From positions 1-64,000 of the forward strand of contig JBBELK010000444.1 of NCBI GenBank assembly GCA_037783545.1: a stretch of 64,000 bases of DNA, in the 5' to 3' direction. The notes below the pieces were generated by a model. It had not been told where the DNA came from. It saw only the letters and a program-made list of their open reading frames with translations, and did not search any database. Source of the stretch: Henricia sp. BOLD:AAB3569. Lineage: Eukaryota > Echinodermata > Asteroidea > Spinulosida > Echinasteridae. The first letter of the stretch is position 1, and the number at the start of each line of letters is the position of its first letter. Positions 45,730-59,603 of the stretch are shown piece by piece. Made by a program: the position numbers and the translations under genes.

Positions 45730-48700
45730 CAGACGCAGTGTTCTCCGAAAGCGTGGTCTGTTTGTGCCAAACAATTATTGTGCCGGCACTGAGTTTTGGT
45801 TACATTTGACAATAACTCGGTCGGTTTGAACGGGAAACAGTTCAAATTTGCAGTATACGTTTGCGATGTAGTTCTGTTTAAGCAGAACAAATGCGAAGCT
45901 TGTCTGGAAATTCCTTCAGCTCCAAAATTGCGATCATACCAGACGCAGTGTTCTCCGAAAACGTGGTCTGTTTGTGCCAAACAATTATTGTGCCGGCACT
46001 GAGTTTTAGTTACATTTGACAATAACTCGGTCGGTTTGAACGGGAAACAGTTCAAATTTGCAGTATACGTTTGCGATGTAGTTCTGTTTAAGCAGAACAA
46101 ATGCGAAGCTTGTCTGGAAATTCCTTCAGCTCCAAAATTGCGATCATACCAGACGCAGTGTTCTCCGAAAGCGGCGTCTGTTTGTGCCAACAATTAGTGT
46201 GCCGGCACTGAGTTTTAGCTACATTCGACAATAACTCGGTCGGTTTGAACAGGAAACAGTTCAAATTTGCAGTATACGTTTGCGTTGTAGATCTGTTTAA
46301 GCAGAAAACATGCGAAGCTTGTCTGGAAATTCCTTCAGCTCCAAAATTGCGATCATACCAGACGCAGTGTTCTGCGAAAGCGTGGTCTGTTTGTGCCAAC
46401 AATTAGCATGCCGACACTGAGTTTTAGCTACATTCGACAATAACTCGTTCGGTTTGAACTGGAAACAGTTCAAATTTGCAGTATACGTTTGCGATGTAGA
46501 TCTGTTTAAGCAGACAAAATGCAAAGCTTGTCTGGAAATTCTTTCAGCTCCAAAATTTCGATCATACTAGACGCAGTGTTCTCCGAAAGCGGGGTCTGTT
46601 TGTGCCAACAATTAGTGTGCCGGCACTGAGTTTTAGCTACATTCGACAATAACTCGGTCGGTTTGAACAGGAAACAGTTCAAATTTGCAGTATACGTTTG
46701 CGTTGTAGATCTGTTTAAGCAGAAAACATGCGAAGCTTGTCTGGAAATTCCTTCAGCTCCAAAATTGCGATCATACCAGACGCAGTGTTCTCCGAAAGCG
46801 GCGTCTGTTTGTGCCAACAATTAGTGTGCCGGCACTGAGTTTTAGCTACATTCGACAATAACTCGGTCGGTTTGAACAGGAAACAGTTCAAATTTGCAGT
46901 ATACGTTTGCGATGTAGTTCTGTTTAAGCAGAACAAATGCGAAGCTTGTCTGGAAATTCCTTCAGCTCCAAAATTTCGATCATACCAGACGCAGTGTTCT
47001 CCGAAAGCGTGGTCTGTTTGTGCCAAACAATTATTGTGCCGGCACTGAGTTTTAGTTACATTTGACAATAACTCGTTCGGTTTGAACTGGAAACAGTTCA
47101 AATTTGCAGTATACGTTTGCGATGTAGATCTGTTTAAGCAGACAAAATGCGAAGCTTGTCTGGAAATTCATTCAGCTCCAAAATTGCGATCATACCAGAC
47201 GCAGTGTTCTCCGAAAGCGGGGTCTGTTTGTGCCAACAATTAGTGTGCCGGCACTGAGTTTTAGCTACATTCGACAATAACTCGGCCGGTTTGAACAGGA
47301 AACAGTTCAAATTTGCAGTATACGTTTGCGATGTAGTTCTGTTTAAGCAGAAAACATGCGAAGCTTGTCTGGAAATTCTTTCAGCTCCAAAATTTCGATC
47401 ATACTAGACGCAGTGTTCTCCGAAAGCGGGGTCTGTTTGTGCCAACAATTAGTGTGCCGGCACTGAGTTTTAGCTACATTCGACAATAACTCGGTCGGTT
47501 TGAACAGGAAACAGTTCAAATTTGCAGTATACGTTTGCGTTGTAGATCTGTTTAAGCAGAAAACATGCGAAGCTTGTCTGGAAATTCCTTCAGCTCCAAA
47601 ATTGCGATCATACCAGACGCAGTGTTCTCCGAAAGCGGCGTCTGTTTGTGCCAACAATTAGTGTGCCGGCACTGAGTTTTAGTTACATTTGACAATAACT
47701 CGGTCGGTTTGAACGGGAAACAGTTCAAATTTGCAGTATACGTTTGCGATGTAGTTCTGTTTAAGCAGAAAAAATGCGAAGCTTGTCTGGAAATTCCTTC
47801 AGCTCCAAAATTGCGATTATACCAGACGCAGTGTTCTCCGAAAGCGGGGTCTGTTTGTACCAACAATTAGTGTGCCGGCACTGAGTTTTAGCTACATTCG
47901 ACAATAACTCGGTCGGTTTGAACTTGAAACAGTTCAAATTTGCAGTATACGTTTGCGTTGTAGATCTGTTTAAGCAGAAAACATGCGAAGCTTGTCTGGA
48001 AATTCCTTCAGCTCCAAAATTGCGATCATACCAGACGCAGTGTTCTCCGAAAGCGGCGTCTGTTTGTGCCAACAATTAGTGTGCCGGCACTGAGTTTTAG
48101 TTACATTTGACAATAACTCGGTCGGTTTGAACGGGAAACAGTTCAAATTTGCAGTATACGTTTGCGATGTAGTTCTGTTTAAGCAGAAAAAATGCGAAGC
48201 TTGTCTGGAAATTCCTTCAGCTCCAAAATTGCGATTATACCAGACGCAGTGTTCTCCGAAAGCGGCGTCTGTTTGTGCCAACAATTAGTGTGCCGGCACT
48301 GAGTTTTAGCTACATTCGACAATAACTCGGTCGGTTTGAACAGGAAACAGTTCAAATTTGCAGTATACGTTTGCGTTGTAGATCTGTTTAAGCAGAAAAC
48401 ATGCGAAGCTTGTCTGGAAATTCCTTCAGCTCCAAAATTGCGATCATACCAGACGCAGTGTTCTGCGAAAGCGTGGTCTGTTTGTGCCAACAATTAGCAT
48501 GCCGACACTGAGTTTTAGCTACATTCGACAATAACTCGTTCGGTTTGAACTGGAAACAGTTCAAATTTGCAGTATACGTTTGCGATGTAGATCTGTTTAA
48601 GCAGACAAAATGCAAAGCTTGTCTGGAAATTCTTTCAGCTCCAAAATTTCGATCATACTAGACGCAGTGTTCTCCGAAAGCGGGGTCTGTTTGTGCCAAC

Positions 48701-48867
48701 AATTAGTGTGCCGGCACTGAGTTTTAGCTACATTCGACAATAACTCGGTCGGTTTGAACAGGAAACAGTTCAAATTTGCAGTATACGTTTGCGTTGTAGA
48801 TCTGTTTAAGCAGAAAACATGCGAAGCTTGTCTGGAAATTCCTTCAGCTCCAAAATTGCGATCATAC

Positions 48868-49039
48868 CAGACGCAGTGTTCTCCGAAAGCGGCGTCTGTT
48901 TGTGCCAACAATTAGTGTGCCGGCACTGAGTTTTAGCTACATTCGACAATAACTCGGTCGGTTTGAACAGGAAACAGTTAAGCAGAAAAAATGCGAAGCT
49001 TGTCTGGAAATTCCTTCAGCTCCAAAATTGCGATTATAC
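48868..49039 (+). repeat. Unique 172-bp B monomer
   Basis: After CAGGAAACAGTT the sequence jumps directly to AAGCAG at 48979/48980, so 37 bp are missing, from CAAATTTGC to CTGTTT, including GTATAC. The flanks share GTT. The break lies in the right arm of the TTTGAAC/GTTCAAA hairpin. I see no second copy in the window, so the event is recent or has not spread. Confidence 0.9.
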
Positions 49040-50856
49040 CAGACGCAGTGTTCTCCGAAAGCGGGGTCTGTTTGTACCAACAATTAGTGTGCCGGCACTG
49101 AGTTTTAGCTACATTCGACAATAACTCGGTCGGTTTGAACGGGAAACAGTTCAAATTTGCAGTATACGTTTGCGTTGTAGATCTGTTTAAGCAGAAAACA
49201 TGCGAAGCTTGTCTGGAAATTCCTTCAGCTCCAAAATTTCGATCATACTAGACGCAGTGTTCTCCGAAAGCGGGGTCTGTTTGTGCCAACAATTAGTGTG
49301 CCGGCACTGAGTTTTAGCTACATTCGACAATAACTCGGTCGGTTTGAACAGGAAACAGTTCAAATTTGCAGTATACGTTTGCGTTGTAGATCTGTTTAAG
49401 CAGAAAACATGCGAAGCTTGTCTGGAAATTCCTTCAGCTCCAAAATTGCGATCATACCAGACGCAGTGTTCTCCGAAAGCGGCGTCTGTTTGTGCCAACA
49501 ATTAGTGTGCCGGCACTGAGTTTTAGCTACATTCGACAATAACTCGGTCGGTTTGAACAGGAAACAGTTCAAATTTGCAGTATACGTTTGCGATGTAGTT
49601 CTGTTTAAGCAGAACAAATGCGAAGCTTGTCTGGAAATTCCTTCAGCTCCAAAATTTCGATCATACCAGACGCAGTGTTCTCCGAAAGCGTGGTCTGTTT
49701 GTGCCAAACAATTATTGTGCCGGCACTGAGTTTTAGTTACATTTGACAATAACTCGTTCGGTTTGAACTGGAAACAGTTCAAATTTGCAGTATACGTTTG
49801 CGATGTAGATCTGTTTAAGCAGACAAAATGCGAAGCTTGTCTGGAAATTCATTCAGCTCCAAACTTTCGATCATACCAGACGCAGTGTTCTCCGAAAGCG
49901 GGGTCTGTTTGTGCCAACAATTAGTGTGCCGGCACTGAGTTTTAGCTACATTCGACAATAACTCGGCCGGTTTGAACAGGAAACAGTTCAAATTTGCAGT
50001 ATACGTTTGCGATGTAGTTCTGTTTAAGCAGAAAAAATGCGAAGCTTGTCTGGAAATTCCTTCAGCTCCAAAATTGCGATCATACCAGACGCAGTGTTCT
50101 CCGAAAGCGGGGTCTGTTTGTGCCAACAATTAGTGTGCCGGCACTGAGTTTTAGCTACATTCGACAATAACTCGGCCGGTTTGAACAGGAAACAGTTCAA
50201 ATTTGCAGTATACGTTTGCGATGTAGTTCTGTTTAAGCAGAAAACATGCGAAGCTTGTCTGGAAATTCTTTCAGCTCCAAAATTTCGATCATACTAGACG
50301 CAGTGTTCTCCGAAAGCGGGGTCTGTTTGTGCCAACAATTAGTGTGCCGGCACTGAGTTTTAGCTACATTCGACAATAACTCGGTCGGTTTGAACAGGAA
50401 ACAGTTCAAATTTGCAGTATACGTTTGCGTTGTAGATCTGTTTAAGCAGAAAACATGCGAAGCTTGTCTGGAAATTCCTTCAGCTCCAAAATTGCGATCA
50501 TACCAGACGCAGTGTTCTCCGAAAGCGGCGTCTGTTTGTGCCAACAATTAGTGTGCCGGCACTGAGTTTTAGTTACATTTGACAATAACTCGGTCGGTTT
50601 GAACGGGAAACAGTTCAAATTTGCAGTATACGTTTGCGATGTAGTTCTGTTTAAGCAGAAAAAATGCGAAGCTTGTCTGGAAATTCCTTCAGCTCCAAAA
50701 TTGCGATTATACCAGACGCAGTGTTCTCCGAAAGCGGGGTCTGTTTGTACCAACAATTAGTGTGCCGGCACTGAGTTTTAGCTACATTCGACAATAACTC
50801 GGTCGGTTTGAACTTGAAACAGTTCAAATTTGCAGTATACGTTTGCGATGTAGATC

Positions 50857-51115
50857 TGTTTTTAAAAGCAGAAAACATGCGAAGCTTGTCTGGAAATTCC
50901 TTCAGCTCCAAAATTGCGATCATACCAGACGCAGTGTTCTCCGAAAGCAATTAGCATGCCGACACTGAGTTTTAGCTACATTCGACAATAACTCGTTCGG
51001 TTTGAACTGGAAACAGTTCAAATTTGCAGTATACGTTTGCGATGTAGTTCTGTTTAAGCAGAACAAATGCGAAGCTTGTCTGGAAATTCCTTCAGCTCCA
51101 AAATTGCGATTATAC
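50857..51115 (+). repeat. Marker module (2)
   Basis: TTTTAAAA expansion at 50857 and deletion point at 50948, again 91 bp apart; 5,386 bp after module 1. The 190-bp monomer spans 50926-51115. Confidence 0.9.
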
Positions 51116-51259
51116 CAGACGCAGTGTTCTCCGAAAGCGGGGTCTGTTTGTACCAACAATTAGTGTGCCGGCACTGAGTTTTAGCTACATTCGACAATAA
51201 CTCGGTCGGTTTGAACTTGAAACAGTTCAAATTTGCAGTATACGTTTGCGATGTAGATC

Positions 51260-51518
51260 TGTTTTTAAAAGCAGAAAACATGCGAAGCTTGTCTGGAAAT
51301 TCCTTCAGCTCCAAAATTGCGATCATACCAGACGCAGTGTTCTCCGAAAGCAATTAGCATGCCGACACTGAGTTTTAGCTACATTCGACAATAACTCGTT
51401 CGGTTTGAACTGGAAACAGTTCAAATTTGCAGTATACGTTTGCGATGTAGTTCTGTTTAAGCAGAACAAATGCGAAGCTTGTCTGGAAATTCCTTCAGCT
51501 CCAAAATTTCGATCATAC
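51260..51518 (+). repeat. Marker module (3), tandem copy of module 2
   Basis: Expansion at 51260 and deletion point at 51351. It lies 403 bp after module 2, the length of one 213-bp plus one 190-bp monomer, so it is a local dimer duplication. What follows matches what follows module 1 (offset 5,789 bp). Confidence 0.9.
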
Positions 51519-53820
51519 CAGACGCAGTGTTCTCCGAAAGCGTGGTCTGTTTGTGCCAAACAATTATTGTGCCGGCACTGAGTTTTGGTTACATTTGACA
51601 ATAACTCGGTCGGTTTGAACGGGAAACAGTTCAAATTTGCAGTATACGTTTGCGATGTAGTTCTGTTTAAGCAGAACAAATGCGAAGCTTGTCTGGAAAT
51701 TCCTTCAGCTCCAAAATTGCGATCATACCAGACGCAGTGTTCTCCGAAAACGTGGTCTGTTTGTGCCAAACAATTATTGTGCCGGCACTGAGTTTTAGTT
51801 ACATTTGACAATAACTCGGTCGGTTTGAACGGGAAACAGTTCAAATTTGCAGTATACGTTTGCGATGTAGTTCTGTTTAAGCAGAACAAATGCGAAGCTT
51901 GTCTGGAAATTCCTTCAGCTCCAAAATTGCGATCATACCAGACGCAGTGTTCTCCGAAAGCGGCGTCTGTTTGTGCCAACAATTAGTGTGCCGGCACTGA
52001 GTTTTAGCTACATTCGACAATAACTCGGTCGGTTTGAACAGGAAACAGTTCAAATTTGCAGTATACGTTTGCGTTGTAGATCTGTTTAAGCAGAAAACAT
52101 GCGAAGCTTGTCTGGAAATTCCTTCAGCTCCAAAATTGCGATCATACCAGACGCAGTGTTCTGCGAAAGCGTGGTCTGTTTGTGCCAACAATTAGCATGC
52201 CGACACTGAGTTTTAGCTACATTCGACAATAACTCGTTCGGTTTGAACTGGAAACAGTTCAAATTTGCAGTATACGTTTGCGATGTAGATCTGTTTAAGC
52301 AGACAAAATGCAAAGCTTGTCTGGAAATTCTTTCAGCTCCAAAATTTCGATCATACTAGACGCAGTGTTCTCCGAAAGCGGGGTCTGTTTGTGCCAACAA
52401 TTAGTGTGCCGGCACTGAGTTTTAGCTACATTCGACAATAACTCGGTCGGTTTGAACAGGAAACAGTTCAAATTTGCAGTATACGTTTGCGTTGTAGATC
52501 TGTTTAAGCAGAAAACATGCGAAGCTTGTCTGGAAATTCCTTCAGCTCCAAAATTGCGATCATACCAGACGCAGTGTTCTCCGAAAGCGGCGTCTGTTTG
52601 TGCCAACAATTAGTGTGCCGGCACTGAGTTTTAGCTACATTCGACAATAACTCGGTCGGTTTGAACAGGAAACAGTTCAAATTTGCAGTATACGTTTGCG
52701 ATGTAGTTCTGTTTAAGCAGAACAAATGCGAAGCTTGTCTGGAAATTCCTTCAGCTCCAAAATTTCGATCATACCAGACGCAGTGTTCTCCGAAAGCGTG
52801 GTCTGTTTGTGCCAAACAATTATTGTGCCGGCACTGAGTTTTAGTTACATTTGACAATAACTCGTTCGGTTTGAACTGGAAACAGTTCAAATTTGCAGTA
52901 TACGTTTGCGATGTAGATCTGTTTAAGCAGACAAAATGCGAAGCTTGTCTGGAAATTCATTCAGCTCCAAACTTTCGATCATACCAGACGCAGTGTTCTC
53001 CGAAAGCGGGGTCTGTTTGTGCCAACAATTAGTGTGCCGGCACTGAGTTTTAGCTACATTCGACAATAACTCGGCCGGTTTGAACAGGAAACAGTTCAAA
53101 TTTGCAGTATACGTTTGCGATGTAGTTCTGTTTAAGCAGAAAAAATGCGAAGCTTGTCTGGAAATTCCTTCAGCTCCAAAATTGCGATCATACCAGACGC
53201 AGTGTTCTCCGAAAGCGGGGTCTGTTTGTGCCAACAATTAGTGTGCCGGCACTGAGTTTTAGCTACATTCGACAATAACTCGGCCGGTTTGAACAGGAAA
53301 CAGTTCAAATTTGCAGTATACGTTTGCGATGTAGTTCTGTTTAAGCAGAAAACATGCGAAGCTTGTCTGGAAATTCTTTCAGCTCCAAAATTTCGATCAT
53401 ACTAGACGCAGTGTTCTCCGAAAGCGGGGTCTGTTTGTGCCAACAATTAGTGTGCCGGCACTGAGTTTTAGCTACATTCGACAATAACTCGGTCGGTTTG
53501 AACAGGAAACAGTTCAAATTTGCAGTATACGTTTGCGTTGTAGATCTGTTTAAGCAGAAAACATGCGAAGCTTGTCTGGAAATTCCTTCAGCTCCAAAAT
53601 TGCGATCATACCAGACGCAGTGTTCTCCGAAAGCGGCGTCTGTTTGTGCCAACAATTAGTGTGCCGGCACTGAGTTTTAGTTACATTTGACAATAACTCG
53701 GTCGGTTTGAACGGGAAACAGTTCAAATTTGCAGTATACGTTTGCGATGTAGTTCTGTTTAAGCAGAAACAATGCGAAGCTTGTCTGGAAATTCCTTCAG
53801 CTCCAAAATTGCGATCATAC

Positions 53821-54010
53821 CAGACGCAGTGTTCTCCGAAAGCAATTAGTATGCCGACACTGAGTTTTAGCTACATTCGACAATAACTCGTTCGGTTTGA
53901 ACTGGAAACAGTTGAAATTTGCAGTATACGTTTGCGATGTAGATCTGTTTAAGCAGAAAAAATGCGAAGCTTGTCTGGAAATTCCTTCAGCTCCAAAATA
54001 CCGATCATAC
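53821..54010 (+). repeat. 190-bp B monomer, TATGCC subtype (4)
   Basis: Deletion at 53843, with CAGTTGAAAT and AATACCGATC following; matches 31744-31933 about 22.1 kb upstream. Confidence 0.9.
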
Positions 54011-56036
54011 CAGACGCAGTGTTCTCCGAAAGCGGGGTCTGTTTGTGCCAACAATTAGTGTGCCGGCACTGAGTTTTAGCTACATTCGACAATAACTCGG
54101 CCGGTTTGAACAGGAAACAGTTCAAATTTGCAGTAAACGTTTGCGATGTAGTTCTGTTTAAGCAGAAAACATGCGAAGCTTGTCTGGAAATTCCTTCAGC
54201 TCCAAAATTGCGATCATACCAGACGCAGTGTTCTCCGAAAGCGGCGTCTGTTTGTGCCAACAATTAGTGTGCCGGCACTGAGTTTTAGTTACATTTGACA
54301 ATAACTCGGTCGGTTTGAACGGGAAACAGTTCAAATTTGCAGTATACGTTTGCGTTGTAGATCTGTTTAAGCAGAAAACATGCGAAGCTTGTCTGGAAAT
54401 TCCTTCAGCTCCAAAATTGCGATCATACCAGACGCAGTGTTCTCCGAAAGCGGCGTCTGTTTGTGCCAACAATTAGTGTGCCGGCACTGAGTTTTAGCTA
54501 CATTCGACAATAACTCGGTCGGTTTGAACAGGAAACAGTTCAAATTTGCAGTATACGTTTGCGATGTAGTTCTGTTTAAGCAGAACAAATGCGAAGCTTG
54601 TCTGGAAATTCCTTCAGCTCCAAAATTTCGATCATACCAGACGCAGTGTTCTCCGAAAGCGTGGTCTGTTTGTGCCAAACAATTATTGTGCCGGCACTGA
54701 GTTTTAGTTACATTTGACAATAACTCGTTCGGTTTGAACTGGAAACAGTTCAAATTTGCAGTATACGTTTGCGATGTAGATCTGTTTAAGCAGACAAAAT
54801 GCGAAGCTTGTCTGGAAATTCATTCAGCTCCAAACTTTCGATCATACCAGACGCAGTGTTCTCCGAAAGCGGGGTCTGTTTGTGCCAACAATTAGTGTGC
54901 CGGCACTGAGTTTTAGCTACATTCGACAATAACTCGGCCGGTTTGAACAGGAAACAGTTCAAATTTGCAGTATACGTTTGCGATGTAGTTCTGTTTAAGC
55001 AGAAAAAATGCGAAGCTTGTCTGGAAATTCCTTCAGCTCCAAAATTGCGATCATACCAGACGCAGTGTTCTCCGAAAGCGGGGTCTGTTTGTGCCAACAA
55101 TTAGTGTGCCGGCACTGAGTTTTAGCTACATTCGACAATAACTCGGCCGGTTTGAACAGGAAACAGTTCAAATTTGCAGTATACGTTTGCGATGTAGTTC
55201 TGTTTAAGCAGAAAACATGCGAAGCTTGTCTGGAAATTCTTTCAGCTCCAAAATTTCGATCATACTAGACGCAGTGTTCTCCGAAAGCGGGGTCTGTTTG
55301 TGCCAACAATTAGTGTGCCGGCACTGAGTTTTAGCTACATTCGACAATAACTCGGTCGGTTTGAACAGGAAACAGTTCAAATTTGCAGTATACGTTTGCG
55401 TTGTAGATCTGTTTAAGCAGAAAACATGCGAAGCTTGTCTGGAAATTCCTTCAGCTCCAAAATTGCGATCATACCAGACGCAGTGTTCTCCGAAAGCGGC
55501 GTCTGTTTGTGCCAACAATTAGTGTGCCGGCACTGAGTTTTAGTTACATTTGACAATAACTCGGTCGGTTTGAACGGGAAACAGTTCAAATTTGCAGTAT
55601 ACGTTTGCGATGTAGTTCTGTTTAAGCAGAAAAAATGCGAAGCTTGTCTGGAAATTCCTTCAGCTCCAAAATTGCGATCATACCAGACGCAGTGTTCTCC
55701 GAAAGCGGGGTCTGTTTGTGCCAACAATTTGTGTGCCAGCACTGAGTTTTAGTTACATTTGACAATAATTCGGTCGGTTTGAACGGGAAACAGTTCAAAT
55801 TTGCAGTATACGTTTGCGATGTAGTTCTGTTTAAGCAGAACAAATGCGAAGCTTGTCTGGAAATTCCTTCAGCTCCAAAATTGCGATCATACCAGACGCA
55901 GTGTTCTCCGAAAGCGGGGTCTGTTTGTACCAACAATTAGTGTGCCGGCACTGAGTTTTAGCTACATTCGACAATAACTCGGTCGGTTTGAACTGGAAAC
56001 AGTTCAAATTTGCAGTATACGTTTGCGATGTAGATC

Positions 56037-56295
56037 TGTTTTTAAAAGCAGAAAACATGCGAAGCTTGTCTGGAAATTCCTTCAGCTCCAAAATTGCGAT
56101 CATACCAGACGCAGTGTTCTCCGAAAGCAATTAGCATGCCGACACTGAGTTTTAGCTACATTCGACAATAACTCGTTCGGTTTGAACTGGAAACAGTTCA
56201 AATTTGCAGTATACGTTTGCGATGTAGATCTGTTTAAGCAGACAAAATGCGAAGCTTGTCTGGAAATTCCTTCAGCTCCAAAATTTCGATCATAC
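56037..56295 (+). repeat. Marker module (4)
   Basis: TTTTAAAA expansion at 56037 and deletion point at 56128; the 190-bp monomer is 56106-56295. It is preceded by CAATTTGTGTGCCAGC and AATAATTCGG variants (about 55727-55770) shared with modules 1 and 5. Confidence 0.9.
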
Positions 56296-57341
56296 CAGAC
56301 GCAGTGTTCTCCGAAAGCGTGGTCTGTTTGTGCCAAACAATTATTGTGCCGGCACTGAGTTTTAGTTACATTTGACAATAACTCGTTCGGTTTGAACTGG
56401 AAACAGTTCAAATTTGCAGTATACGTTTGCGATGTAGATCTGTTTAAGCAGACAAAATGCGAAGCTTGTCTGGAAATTCATTCAGCTCCAAACTTTCGAT
56501 CATACCAGACGCAGTGTTCTCCGAAAGCGGGGTCTGTTTGTGCCAACAATTAGTGTGCCGGCACTGAGTTTTAGCTACATTCGACAATAACTCGGCCGGT
56601 TTGAACAGGAAACAGTTCAAATTTGCAGTATACGTTTGCGATGTAGTTCTGTTTAAGCAGAAAAAATGCGAAGCTTGTCTGGAAATTCCTTCAGCTCCAA
56701 AATTGCGATCATACCAGACGCAGTGTTCTCCGAAAGCGGGGTCTGTTTGTGCCAACAATTAGTGTGCCGGCACTGAGTTTTAGCTACATTCGACAATAAC
56801 TCGGCCGGTTTGAACAGGAAACAGTTCAAATTTGCAGTATACGTTTGCGATGTAGTTCTGTTTAAGCAGAAAACATGCGAAGCTTGTCTGGAAATTCTTT
56901 CAGCTCCAAAATTTCGATCATACTAGACGCAGTGTTCTCCGAAAGCGGGGTCTGTTTGTGCCAACAATTAGTGTGCCGGCACTGAGTTTTAGCTACATTC
57001 GACAATAACTCGGTCGGTTTGAACAGGAAACAGTTCAAATTTGCAGTATACGTTTGCGTTGTAGATCTGTTTAAGCAGAAAACATGCGAAGCTTGTCTGG
57101 AAATTCCTTCAGCTCCAAAATTGCGATCATACCAGACGCAGTGTTCTCCGAAAGCGGCGTCTGTTTGTGCCAACAATTAGTGTGCCGGCACTGAGTTTTA
57201 GTTACATTTGACAATAACTCGGTCGGTTTGAACGGGAAACAGTTCAAATTTGCAGTATACGTTTGCGATGTAGTTCTGTTTAAGCAGAAACAATGCGAAG
57301 CTTGTCTGGAAATTCCTTCAGCTCCAAAATTGCGATCATAC

Positions 57342-57531
57342 CAGACGCAGTGTTCTCCGAAAGCAATTAGTATGCCGACACTGAGTTTTAGCTACATTCG
57401 ACAATAACTCGTTCGGTTTGAACTGGAAACAGTTGAAATTTGCAGTATACGTTTGCGATGTAGATCTGTTTAAGCAGAAAAAATGCGAAGCTTGTCTGGA
57501 AATTCCTTCAGCTCCAAAATACCGATCATAC
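57342..57531 (+). repeat. 190-bp B monomer, TATGCC subtype (5)
   Basis: Deletion at 57364; 3,521 bp after the copy at 53821, in the same local context. Confidence 0.9.
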
Positions 57532-59413
57532 CAGACGCAGTGTTCTCCGAAAGCGGGGTCTGTTTGTGCCAACAATTAGTGTGCCGGCACTGAGTTTTAG
57601 CTACATTCGACAATAACTCGGCCGGTTTGAACAGGAAACAGTTCAAATTTGCAGTAAACGTTTGCGATGTAGTTCTGTTTAAGCAGAAAACATGCGAAGC
57701 TTGTCTGGAAATTCCTTCAGCTCCAAAATTGCGATCATACCAGACGCAGTGTTCTCCGAAAGCGGGGTCTGTTTGTGCCAACAATTAGTGTGCCGGCACT
57801 GAGTTTTAGTTACATTTGACAATAACTCGGTCGGTTTGAACGGGAAACAGTTCAAATTTGCAGTATACGTTTGCGTTGTAGATCTGTTTAAGCAGAAAAC
57901 ATGCGAAGCTTGTCTGGAAATTCCTTCAGCTCCAAAATTGCGATCATACCAGACGCAGTGTTCTCCGAAAGCGGCGTCTGTTTGTGCCAACAATTAGTGT
58001 GCCGGCACTGAGTTTTAGCTACATTCGACAATAACTCGGTCGGTTTGAACAGGAAACAGTTCAAATTTGCAGTATACGTTTGCGATGTAGTTCTGTTTAA
58101 GCAGAACAAATGCGAAGCTTGTCTGGAAATTCCTTCAGCTCCAAAATTTCGATCATACCAGACGCAGTGTTCTCCGAAAGCGTGGTCTGTTTGTGCCAAA
58201 CAATTATTGTGCCGGCACTGAGTTTTAGTTACATTTGACAATAACTCGTTCGGTTTGAACTGGAAACAGTTCAAATTTGCAGTATACGTTTGCGATGTAG
58301 ATCTGTTTAAGCAGACAAAATGCGAAGCTTGTCTGGAAATTCATTCAGCTCCAAACTTTCGATCATACCAGACGCAGTGTTCTCCGAAAGCGGGGTCTGT
58401 TTGTGCCAACAATTAGTGTGCCGGCACTGAGTTTTAGCTACATTCGACAATAACTCGGCCGGTTTGAACAGGAAACAGTTCAAATTTGCAGTATACGTTT
58501 GCGATGTAGTTCTGTTTAAGCAGAAAAAATGCGAAGCTTGTCTGGAAATTCCTTCAGCTCCAAAATTGCGATCATACCAGACGCAGTGTTCTCCGAAAGC
58601 GGGGTCTGTTTGTGCCAACAATTAGTGTGCCGGCACTGAGTTTTAGCTACATTCGACAATAACTCGGCCGGTTTGAACAGGAAACAGTTCAAATTTGCAG
58701 TATACGTTTGCGATGTAGTTCTGTTTAAGCAGAAAAAATGCGAAGCTTGTCTGGAAATTCCTTCAGCTCCAAAATTGCGATCATACCAGACGCAGTGTTC
58801 TCCGAAAGCGGGGTCTGTTTGTGCCAACAATTAGTGTGCCGGCACTGAGTTTTAGCTACATTCGACAATAACTCGGCCGGTTTGAACAGGAAACAGTTCA
58901 AATTTGCAGTATACGTTTGCGATGTAGTTCTGTTTAAGCAGAAAACATGCGAAGCTTGTCTGGAAATTCTTTCAGCTCCAAAATTTCGATCATACTAGAC
59001 GCAGTGTTCTCCGAAAGCGGGGTCTGTTTGTGCCAACAATTAGTGTGCCGGCACTGAGTTTTAGCTACATTCGACAATAACTCGGTCGGTTTGAACAGGA
59101 AACAGTTCAAATTTGCAGTATACGTTTGCGTTGTAGATCTGTTTAAGCAGAAAACATGCGAAGCTTGTCTGGAAATTCCTTCAGCTCCAAAATTGCGATC
59201 ATACCAGACGCAGTGTTCTCCGAAAGCGGCGTCTGTTTGTGCCAACAATTAGTGTGCCGGCACTGAGTTTTAGTTACATTTGACAATAACTCGGTCGGTT
59301 TGAACGGGAAACAGTTCAAATTTGCAGTATACGTTTGCGATGTAGTTCTGTTTAAGCAGAAACAATGCGAAGCTTGTCTGGAAATTCCTTCAGCTCCAAA
59401 ATTGCGATCATAC

Positions 59414-59603
59414 CAGACGCAGTGTTCTCCGAAAGCAATTAGTATGCCGACACTGAGTTTTAGCTACATTCGACAATAACTCGTTCGGTTTGAACTGGAA
59501 ACAGTTGAAATTTGCAGTATACGTTTGCGATGTAGATCTGTTTAAGCAGAAAAAATGCGAAGCTTGTCTGGAAATTCCTTCAGCTCCAAAATACCGATCA
59601 TAC
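59414..59603 (+). repeat. 190-bp B monomer, TATGCC subtype (6)
   Basis: Deletion at 59436; 2,072 bp after the copy at 57342, in the same local context. Confidence 0.9.

Larger units (their letters stand above)
44638..52503 (+). repeat. B domain 4: large duplicated segments
   Basis: Several long segments recur. 45.27-47.10 kb matches 51.05-52.89 kb (offset 5,789 bp). 46.09-46.82 kb also matches 48.18-48.91 kb (offset 2,091 bp). 47.34-47.87 kb matches 50.23-50.76 kb (offset 2,890 bp). 49.40-50.55 kb matches 52.50-53.66 kb (offset 3,108 bp). A dimer of 403 bp is tandemly duplicated at 50.86-51.66 kb. The overlapping, non-nested offsets imply repeated exchange rather than one event. Confidence 0.78.
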
